A stretch of DNA of 64,000 nt from Sphingomonas hankookensis (GTDB lineage Bacteria; Pseudomonadota; Alphaproteobacteria; Sphingomonadales; Sphingomonadaceae), in the NCBI RefSeq assembly GCF_001619955.1, contig NZ_LQQO01000003.1:1-64000 (forward strand), in the 5' to 3' direction. The notes under the pieces were generated by a model. It was not told the DNA's origin. It saw nothing but the letters and a program-made list of their open reading frames with translations, and did no database searches. This document shows, piece after piece, positions 44,086 to 52,075 of this stretch. The translations under genes were made by a program, and so were the position numbers. Each line of letters begins with the position of its first letter. Positions within the stretch are counted from its first letter, which is position 1.

Positions 44086-44525
44086 TCGGCCCAGTCGAAC
44101 AGCAGCACGGCGCGATACCAGTTACCCGCGCCGACGAAGCGAGGCACGAGATTGCCGCGCGCATAGCTGACCACCAGCCCGGCGGCATATTGTTCGACGG
44201 TCGGGCAGTTGATCGCGCGGGGGATCGTCGCGCGGACGACATGATCCTCGCCGATCAGCACCGCGACATCGACCTGCACCTGCAGGCGGCCGCCGACCGG
44301 GGCGGGGCGGGGACAGCCGGTCCGGCGCATTTCGGACTGGACGAAGGCGGTCATGCGCGCCGTCGGATGCGGGGTGCGGCGATAGGGCAGCGGCGGCAAC
44401 GCGCTCCAGTCGATCGGCGACCGGGCCAGCGGCGCAGGCTGCGGCGCGATGGGCGGCGACGGTGCGACCAGAGGCGACGCCTGCACCAGCTGGGCGGTAA
44501 GGCCGAGCAGGGCGAAGGGCATCAT
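44082..44525 (-). CDS. Exported protein of unknown function
   Basis: 147 residues. Signal-peptide-like start ([20 protein letters not shown]), a Pro-rich linker, then a compact domain with [40 protein letters not shown] and [18 protein letters not shown]; two cysteines could form a disulfide. The C-terminal part faintly resembles TonB-C-like domains ([18 protein letters not shown]) but I am not sure. Start overlaps the dut stop and the end overlaps the moeB start, so it is translated as part of the operon. Confidence 0.7.
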   Translation of the reverse strand: MMPFALLGLTAQLVQASPLVAPSPPIAPQPAPLARSPIDWSALPPLPYRRTPHPTARMTAFVQSEMRRTGCPRPAPVGGRLQVQVDVAVLIGEDHVVRATIPRAINCPTVEQYAAGLVVSYARGNLVPRFVGAGNWYRAVLLFDWAE

Positions 44526-44959
44526 CGGCCGGTCGATCCGAACCCGCCCGCCCCGCGAACGGTATCGTCGAGCAGGTCGACTTCGGTCAGGGTGGCGCGG
44601 ATCACCTCGGCCGGGACCAGCTGTGCGATGCGTTCGCCACGCACCACGCGGAACGGTTCCTGCCCGAGATTGGCGAGGATCACCTTCACCTCGCCGCGAT
44701 AGTCGCTGTCGATCGTGCCGGGGGTGTTGAGACAGGTGATGCCGTGCTTGAGCGCCAGGCCCGAGCGCGGGCGCACCTGTACCTCATAGCCCTCCGGAAT
44801 CGCCATGGCGAAGCCGGTGGCGACGGCGTGACGTGCGCCGGGGGCCAGTTCGACATCCTCGGCGGCAACGACGTCCATCCCCGCCGCGCCGGCGGTGGCA
44901 TAGGCGGGCAGCGGCAGGCCGGCACCATGGGGCAGGCGGAGGATCTGCAGCGCGATCAC
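44522..44959 (-). CDS. dut: Deoxyuridine 5'-triphosphate nucleotidohydrolase
   Basis: 145 residues with the five dUTPase motifs: [53 protein letters not shown] and [11 protein letters not shown]. It hydrolyses dUTP to dUMP, keeping uracil out of DNA and supplying dTMP synthesis. The start is GTG at 44959, overlapping the preceding stop (GTGA). Confidence 0.96.
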   Translation of the reverse strand: MIALQILRLPHGAGLPLPAYATAGAAGMDVVAAEDVELAPGARHAVATGFAMAIPEGYEVQVRPRSGLALKHGITCLNTPGTIDSDYRGEVKVILANLGQEPFRVVRGERIAQLVPAEVIRATLTEVDLLDDTVRGAGGFGSTGR

Positions 44960-45774
44960 GGGGTCACCATCGCGTTCCGGACCGGTACGGGGGCGGGGTC
45001 GGCGGACATGCGGCGCACCGCGTCGATCAGGTCGGGGTCGTCGAGCAGGTCATGGCCGCGTCCCGGCAGCACGCGATAATCGGTGGCGATGCCGCGCAGT
45101 GCCAGTGCCTCTGCATAGGCGCGCGAGAAACGCTGCGGCGTCTCGCTGTCGTTGGCACCGACCAGCAGCGCGACGCGGGTGACCGGGGCGACCCCGCCGA
45201 CCGTCATCAACGGGTCGAAGCTGTCGACCGGCGTGGCGAAGCCGCCATGGCCCTGTTTCGCGCGGAACTTGCGCCATTCGGGTAACATGCACGGACAGCC
45301 GGCGAGCACGACGCCGTCGACCAGCCCGGGGCGGAGGCCGACCAGCGCCGCCGCCATCGCCGCGCCGCCCGATTGCCCGACGAGGATCGTCCGCGCCTGG
45401 GGATAGCGATCCCGCCATCTCCTGATCGTATCGGCCACCGCTGCGATCCGGTCGGCGGTGTAGCTGTCGCCGCCGGTGCCGCCGCGCGATCCGGGGGAAT
45501 GATTGCCCGCATCGTCATGATAGCCCGGCCGCAGCAGCGCGATGGCGCGCGCGTGCGGGATCGCGTCGGCCAGTCGGTGCGCGGCACCGGTGAAGGTCGC
45601 CGGAACCGCGCCGTCGCCATCGCCATGCAGCAAGACGACCAGCGTGCGGACGTCGCGCGGCGCGGCGGGGCCGAAGCTCTGCCCGGCCAGGGCAGGCGCG
45701 GACGGTGCGGAGGACGTGCCATGCGTCGCACATCCGGCGGCGGCGAGCAGGAGGAGGGGGCTAAGCCAGCGCAT
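44956..45774 (-). CDS. Alpha/beta-hydrolase lipoprotein
   Basis: 272 residues. Lipobox [13 protein letters not shown] predicts a lipoprotein. The hydrolase core shows [20 protein letters not shown], the nucleophile elbow [15 protein letters not shown] (Ser), and the His in [10 protein letters not shown] near the C-terminus. The substrate is unknown; such proteins are esterases or depolymerase-like. The ATG at 45774 overlaps the end of coaBC by 14 bases. Insertion of a lipoprotein hydrolase between coaBC and dut is not part of the commonest gene order. Confidence 0.82.
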   Translation of the reverse strand: MRWLSPLLLLAAAGCATHGTSSAPSAPALAGQSFGPAAPRDVRTLVVLLHGDGDGAVPATFTGAAHRLADAIPHARAIALLRPGYHDDAGNHSPGSRGGTGGDSYTADRIAAVADTIRRWRDRYPQARTILVGQSGGAAMAAALVGLRPGLVDGVVLAGCPCMLPEWRKFRAKQGHGGFATPVDSFDPLMTVGGVAPVTRVALLVGANDSETPQRFSRAYAEALALRGIATDYRVLPGRGHDLLDDPDLIDAVRRMSADPAPVPVRNAMVTP

Positions 45775-46939
45775 CGGCAATCCTGTCGGCCAGTCGACCG
45801 GCGACGTCGCTCTTGGGCGCATCGGCCCAATGGTCGATGCCGTCGGCGGTGACGAGGTGGACGCTGTTGCGGTCGCCACCCATCACATCGCCCGATACGT
45901 CGTTGGCGACGATCCAGTCGGCATTCTTCGCGATCCGCTTGGCGGTGGCATGCGCCAGCACGTCGTCGGTTTCCGCCGCGAAGCCGACCAGCAGCCGCGG
46001 GCGACGCGGGCTTTTGCCGAGCATCGCGAGGATGTCGGGATTGGGCAGCAGCGTCAGGGTCGGCGGGCCGTCGCCCTTCTTCAGCTTCGATGGCGCGGCC
46101 TCCACCTGCCAGTCGGCGACGGCGGCGACCATCACCGCCGCATCGGCCGGCAACGCCTGCGCAACGGCGTTCGCCATGTCGCGCGCTGATTCGACATTGA
46201 CGCGGTCGACGCCCCCGGGCGTGGGGAGGGTCACCGGACCGGCGATCAGCGTCACCCGCGCCCCGCGCGCGGCACAGGCGGCGGCGATGGCAAAACCCTG
46301 TTTCCCCGAGGAACGGTTGGCGAGGTAGCGGACCGGATCGATCGCCTCATGCGTCGGGCCGGCGGTGACGAGCACATGCCGTCCGGCCAGCGTCTGTCGC
46401 GCAGCGGGCGCGGTCAGCGATTCGATCGCGGCGACGATCGCCGCCGGTTCGGGCAGGCGGCCGGGGCCATATTCGCCGCACGCCATCGCGCCCTCGTCCG
46501 GGTCCATCACGCTCACGCCGTCGCCGCGCAGCGTCGCGACGTTGCGGACGGTCGCGGGATGCTGCCACATGCGCACGTTCATCGCCGGCACGGCCAGCAC
46601 CGGCTTGTCGGTCGCGAGCAGCAAGGTGGTGGCGAGATCGTCGGCGACGCCGGCGGCCATGCGCGCCATCAGGTCGGCGGTGGCAGGTGCGACCACGACC
46701 AGATCGGCCTGGCGGCTGAGCTGGATATGGCCCATCTCCGCCTCGTCCTTCAGGTCCCACAGGCTGGTATGGACCGGCTGTTCGCTCAGCGCCGCGAGCG
46801 TCATCGGTGTCACGAACTGCGCGCCGCCATCGGTCAGGACACAGCGGACGCTGTGCCCGGCCCCGCGCAGCAGGCGGATCAGCTCGCACGCCTTATAGGC
46901 GGCGATGCCCCCACCGACGATCAGCAATATGCGTGTCAT
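45761..46939 (-). CDS. coaBC: Bifunctional phosphopantothenoylcysteine decarboxylase / phosphopantothenate-cysteine ligase
   Basis: 392 residues. CoaC half: ILLIVGGGIAAYKACELIRL, HIQLSRQADLVVVAPATADL, PAMNVRMWQHPAT and MACGEYGPGRLPEP. CoaB half: HVLVTAGPTHEAIDPVRYLA, NRSSGKQGFAIAAACAARGA and VAAVADWQVEAAPSKLKKGD. Two steps of coenzyme A synthesis. The ATG at 46939 overlaps the preceding membrane-protein stop (ATGA). Confidence 0.95.
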   Translation of the reverse strand: MTRILLIVGGGIAAYKACELIRLLRGAGHSVRCVLTDGGAQFVTPMTLAALSEQPVHTSLWDLKDEAEMGHIQLSRQADLVVVAPATADLMARMAAGVADDLATTLLLATDKPVLAVPAMNVRMWQHPATVRNVATLRGDGVSVMDPDEGAMACGEYGPGRLPEPAAIVAAIESLTAPAARQTLAGRHVLVTAGPTHEAIDPVRYLANRSSGKQGFAIAAACAARGARVTLIAGPVTLPTPGGVDRVNVESARDMANAVAQALPADAAVMVAAVADWQVEAAPSKLKKGDGPPTLTLLPNPDILAMLGKSPRRPRLLVGFAAETDDVLAHATAKRIAKNADWIVANDVSGDVMGGDRNSVHLVTADGIDHWADAPKSDVAGRLADRIADALA

Positions 46940-48030
46940 CGGGTAATCCTCTGCACCCGAACGCGCCGCCTGTCGAGCAACGTGCGCGTCAGATCGCGCA
47001 AGGCATCGGGCAGAAAGGCCATGCCGACCAGATAGGCGGGCGCGGCGATCAGTACCCAGTGAAAGCTGTCGGTCCGTGCGAATGCCGCGATCAACAGGGC
47101 AAAGACGCCGAACGTCGCCGCCGCGCGCACGCCGACCGGCCCCGGCGCCGCCGCCCAGCCGACCAGCGCGAGCATCGCCAGCGGCGCGCCCAGCCACCAG
47201 GGCAGCATGGTCAGCGCGGTCGAGCGCGCCATGCCCGATGCGAACAGCGCGGGGCCGTGCCAGCCGCCCCAGGCAGCGGCACTCATGTCGAGCGGCCCCG
47301 ACACCATGGCGATCGCGCGGGCGTGGAGCGACAGGATGGCGACGAACAGCAGCAGGATCGCACCCCATGCCAGCGCCTCGCGCCGCTGCCGCCCGACCAG
47401 CGCGGCGAGAAGCATGACGACGGCATAGAGCGCGGCAGTCTCCCGAATCAGCATCGCGCACAGTGCCAGCGCGACGGCCTCGATCCAGCGATCGGCACGC
47501 CGGATGGCGAGCGACCATGCGACCAGCAGCCCGGCCCACAGCTCATGGAAATGGACCAGCGCCGGCTGGACGAAGGCGACCATGCCGCCGGCGAGCAGGA
47601 ACAGCGCGGTGATGCGCGGCGGGCCGCGATCGAACCAGTCGCCGATCCGCCGGGTCCAGGCGAAACCGGTCGCGGCGGCGATCAGCACCAGCAGCACGAC
47701 CGACACCATATCGGGCAGGGCCGCCTGAATCACGGTCAGCGTCGGCAGGCGGACGGCGGTGAACGGGCGCAGCGGATAGCCGGCTGCACGAAATTCGGTC
47801 GCGATGACGCCGTAATAGTCGCCGCCGCGCCGCAACCCGTCGACCACCGCGCCGTAGAGGCCGAGGTCGCCCTGTCCCCCGGCGCGGGTGCCGACGTCCT
47901 CGACCGGCCGCATCCATGTCGTCAGCAACAGGGCGATGCCGAGCAGCAGGAGCATCAGCGCCATGGCCGGCCGCACTCCTGCGAACCGGGTGGGCGACGA
48001 CAGCCACAGCGGTGGCCGCGGGCGGATCAT
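46936..48030 (-). CDS. Polytopic membrane protein of unknown function
   Basis: 364 residues with about nine predicted membrane helices (for example MALMLLLLGIALLLTTWM, SVVLLVLIAAATGFAW, LFLLAGGMVAFVQPALVHFH). A periplasmic loop after the first helix has GDLGLYGAVVDGLRRGGDYY, a pattern also seen in GT-C-like or DUF2029-like proteins. No catalytic motif is identified. Its start overlaps the ubiB stop (ATGA) and its end the coaBC start. It could use a lipid carrier, but this is speculation. Confidence 0.75.
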   Translation of the reverse strand: MIRPRPPLWLSSPTRFAGVRPAMALMLLLLGIALLLTTWMRPVEDVGTRAGGQGDLGLYGAVVDGLRRGGDYYGVIATEFRAAGYPLRPFTAVRLPTLTVIQAALPDMVSVVLLVLIAAATGFAWTRRIGDWFDRGPPRITALFLLAGGMVAFVQPALVHFHELWAGLLVAWSLAIRRADRWIEAVALALCAMLIRETAALYAVVMLLAALVGRQRREALAWGAILLLFVAILSLHARAIAMVSGPLDMSAAAWGGWHGPALFASGMARSTALTMLPWWLGAPLAMLALVGWAAAPGPVGVRAAATFGVFALLIAAFARTDSFHWVLIAAPAYLVGMAFLPDALRDLTRTLLDRRRVRVQRITR

Positions 48031-49559
48031 CCCAGCAGCTGTACCAGCGCCGCGCCGGCCGCTCCGCTCGCCAGGGCGACGAGGCCATAGCGCCAACCGC
48101 CGCCGACCTTCACCACCGCGATATCGGGCAGCGGCGGAGAGGGCGGGGCGCCGCCGGGGGCGGGATAGCGTGCCTCGATATTGCGGATCAGGTCGGGCAG
48201 CCGGGCAAAGGTGCGCAGGTCGGTGACGATGCGGTCGGCGACCATCGCCTCCGGCCCCAGCTCGTCGCGAATCCAGCCGCGCACGAACGGCGCCGCCGTC
48301 TCCCACAGGTTGATATCGGGATCGAGCGCGGTCGCCACCCCCTCCACCATCACCATCGTCTTTTGCAGCAGCAACAGGTGCGGCTGGGTCTGCATGTCGA
48401 AGTCGCGGGTGATGTTGAACAGCGAATCGAGCATCATGCCGACCGACATGTCCTTGACCGCCAGGCCGCGCATCGGTTCGCCCACCGCGCGCAGGGCCGT
48501 CGCGAATTCGGCGACATTGTGGTGCGCCGGCACATAGCCCGCTTCAAAATGGATTTCGGCGACGCGCTTATAGTCGCCGGTGATGAGGCCGTAGAGAATC
48601 TCCGCCAGCCACACCCGCGCGCGCCGGTCGATCCGGCCCATGATGCCGAAATCGATCGCGGCGATGCGCCCGTCGGGCAGGGCGAACAAATTGCCCTGGT
48701 GCATGTCGGCATGGAAGAAGCCGTCGGCGATCGCCTGTCGCAGAAAGGCGCGGACGAGGCGGGTCGCCATCGCGTTCAGGTCGTGTCCGGCGGCGATCAG
48801 CGCGGGGCGGTTCGACAGCTTGATCCCGTCGATCCATTCGGTGGTCAGCACCTTGGACGTGGTGCGCTGCCAATCGATCGCGGGGACGGTGAAGTCGGGC
48901 TCGGCCTCCATGCCGTCGGCCAGTTCGGAGGCAGAGGCGGCTTCGCGACGCAGGTCGAGTTCGCGCGCGGTCCAGCGCTTCATCGTTTCGATGACGAGAC
49001 GCGGGCGTAGCCGCTTCAGCTCGCCGCCCATCGCCTCCAGCCGGGCGGCGGCCCATTCATAGGTGTCGATCGCGTCGAAGAACTGCGCCTCGACGCCCGG
49101 CCGCAGCACCTTGACCGCGACGCGGCGGCCATCGGTGGTGATCGCGCGGTGGACCTGCGCGATCGAGGCGGCACCGACCGGGCTTTCCTCGATGGAGGCG
49201 AACAGCGCTTCGATCGGCTGGCCCAGGCCCGATTCGATCGCCGGGCGCACCACGTCCCAGGGCAGCGGGGGCAGGGCGTCCTGCAGCGACAGCAGATCCT
49301 GCGCGACCGCTTCGCCGACCAGATCGGGGCGGGTGGCGAGCGTCTGGCCGAGCTTGATCGCCGCCGGGCCCAGCGCGGCGAACGCCTCGGCATAGCGCGG
49401 GGTCTTTGGCACGCGCGCCCCGAACCGGGCGAGACGGACCACGCGGCGCAGGCGCGGCGGCGTACGCGGGTTACGCTCGATATCGATCAGCGCACCGTGG
49501 CGCGCCAGCGTGCGGCCCCATTTCAGGATGCGCCAGGTGTGGGTGAGCGTCGAGGTCAT
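48027..49559 (-). CDS. ubiB: Ubiquinone biosynthesis protein UbiB (atypical kinase)
   Basis: 510 residues of the ABC1/ADCK family. The KxGQ motif is AAIKLGQTLATRPDLVG, the Ala-rich nucleotide loop ESPVGAASIAQVHRA, the conserved Lys VAVKVLRP, the catalytic loop GFFHADMHQGNLF and metal site AAIDFGIMGR. C-terminal membrane helix WRYGLVALASGAAGAALVQL. Needed for coenzyme Q synthesis with UbiE. ATG 49559 is chosen; a longer open frame crosses the palindromic repeat between ubiE and ubiB and is rejected. Confidence 0.95.
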   Translation of the reverse strand: MTSTLTHTWRILKWGRTLARHGALIDIERNPRTPPRLRRVVRLARFGARVPKTPRYAEAFAALGPAAIKLGQTLATRPDLVGEAVAQDLLSLQDALPPLPWDVVRPAIESGLGQPIEALFASIEESPVGAASIAQVHRAITTDGRRVAVKVLRPGVEAQFFDAIDTYEWAAARLEAMGGELKRLRPRLVIETMKRWTARELDLRREAASASELADGMEAEPDFTVPAIDWQRTTSKVLTTEWIDGIKLSNRPALIAAGHDLNAMATRLVRAFLRQAIADGFFHADMHQGNLFALPDGRIAAIDFGIMGRIDRRARVWLAEILYGLITGDYKRVAEIHFEAGYVPAHHNVAEFATALRAVGEPMRGLAVKDMSVGMMLDSLFNITRDFDMQTQPHLLLLQKTMVMVEGVATALDPDINLWETAAPFVRGWIRDELGPEAMVADRIVTDLRTFARLPDLIRNIEARYPAPGGAPPSPPLPDIAVVKVGGGWRYGLVALASGAAGAALVQLLG

Positions 49560-49572
49560 GCTGCCTTTGGCC

Positions 49573-49616
49573 CTGGACCCCCGCCTGCGCGGGGGTTTGA
49601 TGCCTTCGGCATCAAA
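49573..49616. repeat. Half palindromic repeat plus hairpin across the ubiE stop
   Basis: TGGACCCCCGCCTGCGCGGG is one arm of the dispersed repeat. It is adjacent to TTTGATGCC-TTC-GGCATCAAA (49596-49616), a perfect 9-bp hairpin that contains the ubiE stop codon. The unit fills the 52-base gap to ubiB and might tune transcription or decay inside the operon. Confidence 0.7.
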
Positions 49617-50343
49617 TCTTCCACCCGCTATGAATCGCGACCAGCCCGCCCATGATCGGTTCGACCCGGGTGCGGATGAAGCCCGCATCGGCGATCATTC
49701 GCTCGAAGGTCGGCATGTCGGGAAAGCGCCGGATCGATTCGATCAGATAGCGATAGCTGTCCTCGTCATTCGCCAGCAGCTTGCCGAGCTTCGGCACCAG
49801 CTTGTGCGAGTACTGATCGTACACGTCCGCAAAGCCCGGCCAGGTGACGGTTGAGAATTCGAGGCAGAAGAAGCGCCCGCCGCGCTTCAGCACGCGGTGC
49901 GCTTCGCGCAGGGCCTTGGGGATGTCGGTCACGTTGCGGATGCCGAACGCGATCGTGTACGCATCGAAGCTGCGATCGGCGAAATCCAGCGTCTCGGCAT
50001 TCTGTTCGGACCAGACGAGGCCGTCGATCCCGCGCTTTTCGGCGCGTTCCATGCCGACGCCCAGCATCGCCGGGTTGATGTCGGCGACGGTGATGGCCGC
50101 GCCGTGCTTCGCCATGCGGAACGCGATGTCGCCGGTGCCGCCGGCCATGTCGAGGATCGATTCGCCCTTGCCCGGCTTCACCCGCGCGACGAACCGGTCC
50201 TTCCACAACCGGTGCATGCCCCCCGACATGGCGTCGTTCATCAGGTCGTAGCGCGCCGCCACGCTCGCGAACACATCGCCGACGCGCCGCGTCTTCTCAT
50301 CGGGGGCTACGTCTTCGTAACCGAAGGATACCGTGTCGTTCAT
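49612..50343 (-). CDS. ubiE: Demethylmenaquinol/ubiquinone C-methyltransferase UbiE
   Basis: 243 residues, SAM-dependent methyltransferase. FGYEDVAPDEKTRRVGDVFA, YDLMNDAMSGGMHRLWKDRF, ILDMAGGTGDIAFR (motif I), SFDAYTIAFGIRNVTDIPKA and LEFSTVTWPGFADVYDQYSH are diagnostic. It is the first gene of a leftward operon. The ATG at 50343 matches the family start. Divergent from mutM. Confidence 0.96.
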   Translation of the reverse strand: MNDTVSFGYEDVAPDEKTRRVGDVFASVAARYDLMNDAMSGGMHRLWKDRFVARVKPGKGESILDMAGGTGDIAFRMAKHGAAITVADINPAMLGVGMERAEKRGIDGLVWSEQNAETLDFADRSFDAYTIAFGIRNVTDIPKALREAHRVLKRGGRFFCLEFSTVTWPGFADVYDQYSHKLVPKLGKLLANDEDSYRYLIESIRRFPDMPTFERMIADAGFIRTRVEPIMGGLVAIHSGWKI

Positions 50344-50435
50344 GGGCACAGCCCTAGCCGCGCCTTGTGGCGGGGGCAAACCGAACCTAGCTTTCTTTGC
50401 ACCAAGGGGCGTACCGTCCCGATCGTCAGGATCCC

Positions 50436-51248
50436 ATGCCCGAACTGCCCGAAGTCGAAACCACCGTCCGGGGCCTCGCCCCCGTGCTGCACGGCCAGCG
50501 GCTGACCCGCGTCGTCGCCAACCGCGCCGACCTGCGCCGGGCGATGCCGGTCGATCTGGGGCAAAGGCTGACCGGGGCGACGGTGACCGGTCTTTCGCGC
50601 CGGGCCAAATATGGGCTGATCGATACCGATCGCGGCGACAGCTTCATCTTCCACCTCGGCATGTCGGGGCGCTGGCGGGTCGACCCGGAGGAGCCGCTGG
50701 TCCACGATCATCTCGTGCTGGAAACGGCGGCGGGGCGGCAGGTGGTGCTGAACGACCCGCGCCGCTTCGGTTCGGTCGACCTGATGCCGACCGCCGAGGT
50801 GCCGGCATGGCCGCCCTTCGTCGCGCTCGGTCCCGAGCCGCTGGGACCGGACTTCACCGCCGAACATCTGGAGCGGCGTTTCGCCGGGCGGATCGCGCCG
50901 GTGAAGCTGCTGCTGCTCGACCAGCGGATCGTTGCGGGACTCGGCAATATCTATGTCTGCGAGGCGCTGAACGTCGCACGAATCGCCCCGACCCGTCCCG
51001 CCGGACAGATCGCACCGGAACGACTCGCGGCGCTGGTCGACGCGACTCGCGCGGTGCTGCTCTCCGCGATCGAGGCGGGCGGATCGACCTTGCGCGACTA
51101 TGCCCGGCCGGACGGCGAACTCGGTTATTTTTCCAAGCAATTCCGGGTCTATGGCCGCGAAGGCGAGCGGTGTCCGTGCGGCGGCATGGTCGAGCGCCGG
51201 GTGGATGGCGGGCGCTCCACCTTCTGGTGCCGGACATGCCAGCAATAG
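50436..51248 (+). CDS. mutM: Formamidopyrimidine-DNA glycosylase MutM (Fpg)
   Basis: 270 residues. N-terminal PELPEVETTVRGL with the catalytic Pro and Glu, FHLGMSGRWRV, DPRRFGSVDL, the H2TH region RIVAGLGNIYVCEALNVARI, and the C-terminal zinc finger GERCPCGGMVERRVDGGRS then CRTCQQ. It removes 8-oxoguanine from DNA. The ATG at 50436 is preceded by a weak AGGATCCC and the ATG-Pro start is obligatory for catalysis. Confidence 0.97.
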   Translation: MPELPEVETTVRGLAPVLHGQRLTRVVANRADLRRAMPVDLGQRLTGATVTGLSRRAKYGLIDTDRGDSFIFHLGMSGRWRVDPEEPLVHDHLVLETAAGRQVVLNDPRRFGSVDLMPTAEVPAWPPFVALGPEPLGPDFTAEHLERRFAGRIAPVKLLLLDQRIVAGLGNIYVCEALNVARIAPTRPAGQIAPERLAALVDATRAVLLSAIEAGGSTLRDYARPDGELGYFSKQFRVYGREGERCPCGGMVERRVDGGRSTFWCRTCQQ

Positions 51249-51341
51249 TTGACCGCGCGGGCTTAAGCGTTTAAGGGGCGCACCTTCTCCGGTCGGGATC
51301 TGCTCGATCGGCACCAATCATTTGCGAGAGTCGAGGACGGC

Positions 51342-51605
51342 ATGGCGAATACGCCACAGGCGAAGAAGCGTATCCGGCGCAATGCGCGTCGTGCGGAAAT
51401 CAATGGTGCGCGCGTCGGCCGCATCCGTACCTTCGTGAAGAAGGTCGAAGCAGCGATCGTCGCCGGCGACCGCGAAGCAGCCACCACCGCGCTGGCGAAC
51501 GTCCAGCCGGAACTGGCCCGTGGCGTCGCCAAGGGCGTGCTGCACAAGAACACCGCGAGCCGCAAGTTCTCGCGTCTGACCAAGGCCGTCGGCGCGATCG
51601 CCTGA
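51342..51605 (+). CDS. rpsT: 30S ribosomal protein S20
   Basis: 87 residues: [40 protein letters not shown] and [20 protein letters not shown]. The full bS20 pattern. It stands between mutM and dnaA, as in many alphaproteobacteria, and is followed by a strong hairpin terminator. Confidence 0.97.
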   Translation: MANTPQAKKRIRRNARRAEINGARVGRIRTFVKKVEAAIVAGDREAATTALANVQPELARGVAKGVLHKNTASRKFSRLTKAVGAIA

Positions 51606-51633
51606 TCGCTCGGCCATTGTCGGCAAGCAGGAT

Positions 51634-51666
51634 ACCCCGTCGGCGTCAGCGCCGGCGGGGTTTGTT
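51634..51666 (+). terminator. Intrinsic terminator after rpsT
   Basis: CCCCGTCGGCG pairs with GCCGGCGGGG around TCAGC, then TTTGTT follows from 51661. Confidence 0.85.
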
Positions 51667-52075
51667 GCGTTCGGCCTATGCCAAGCGCGGTATGGTATCG
51701 ATGCCGGCCAACCATCCCCAAATTGGTTCCGCGAAGCCGCGTCGAATCAAGCCTTTGGGAAATGGCGGAAATCCTAGGATTCCGCTGATTCACGGCGCGA
51801 ACTTGCGCTTAACATATTGTTATTGAACCATAAAAAAGAAATCCGACGCATTTCTGCGGCTGGGGGCGTGTCAACTGCCTTTATTTCGGTTTGATGACTT
51901 GATCGAAGCGCATTCCGGTTCCTAAACAGCACTCCCCGACGCACTCGTGGCGAGCAGGGGCCCACGCGAATCTTCGCGTGCGACCGACGCTTCGGCGCGG
52001 TCGAGGGGGGATTTTTAGACGACGGACCGACAGGGCCGGGAGGCATGCTTCCCGGCGCGGGAGAGGTATGTTTCA
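51667..52075 (+). promoter_or_regulatory. Long structured leader before dnaA
   Basis: About 400 bases without a gene. An AT-rich patch (51812-51836, CTTAACATATTGTTATTG then ATAAAAAAG) is the likely promoter area. Three stems follow: an 18-bp palindrome CACGCGAA-TC-TTCGCGTG (51963-51980); a UUCG-capped stem CGACCG-A-CGC / GCG-CGGTCG (51981-52003) followed by G6-A-T5; and a near-perfect 22-base palindrome around GCATGC (52035-52056). GGGAGAGG (52059-52066) then serves the start. I see no cluster of consensus DnaA boxes. Confidence 0.55.

Noticed and set aside
51800..52075. Replication origin (oriC) next to dnaA
   Set aside because: No cluster of consensus DnaA boxes was seen and parAB or gidA genes are absent; a skew plot would be needed.
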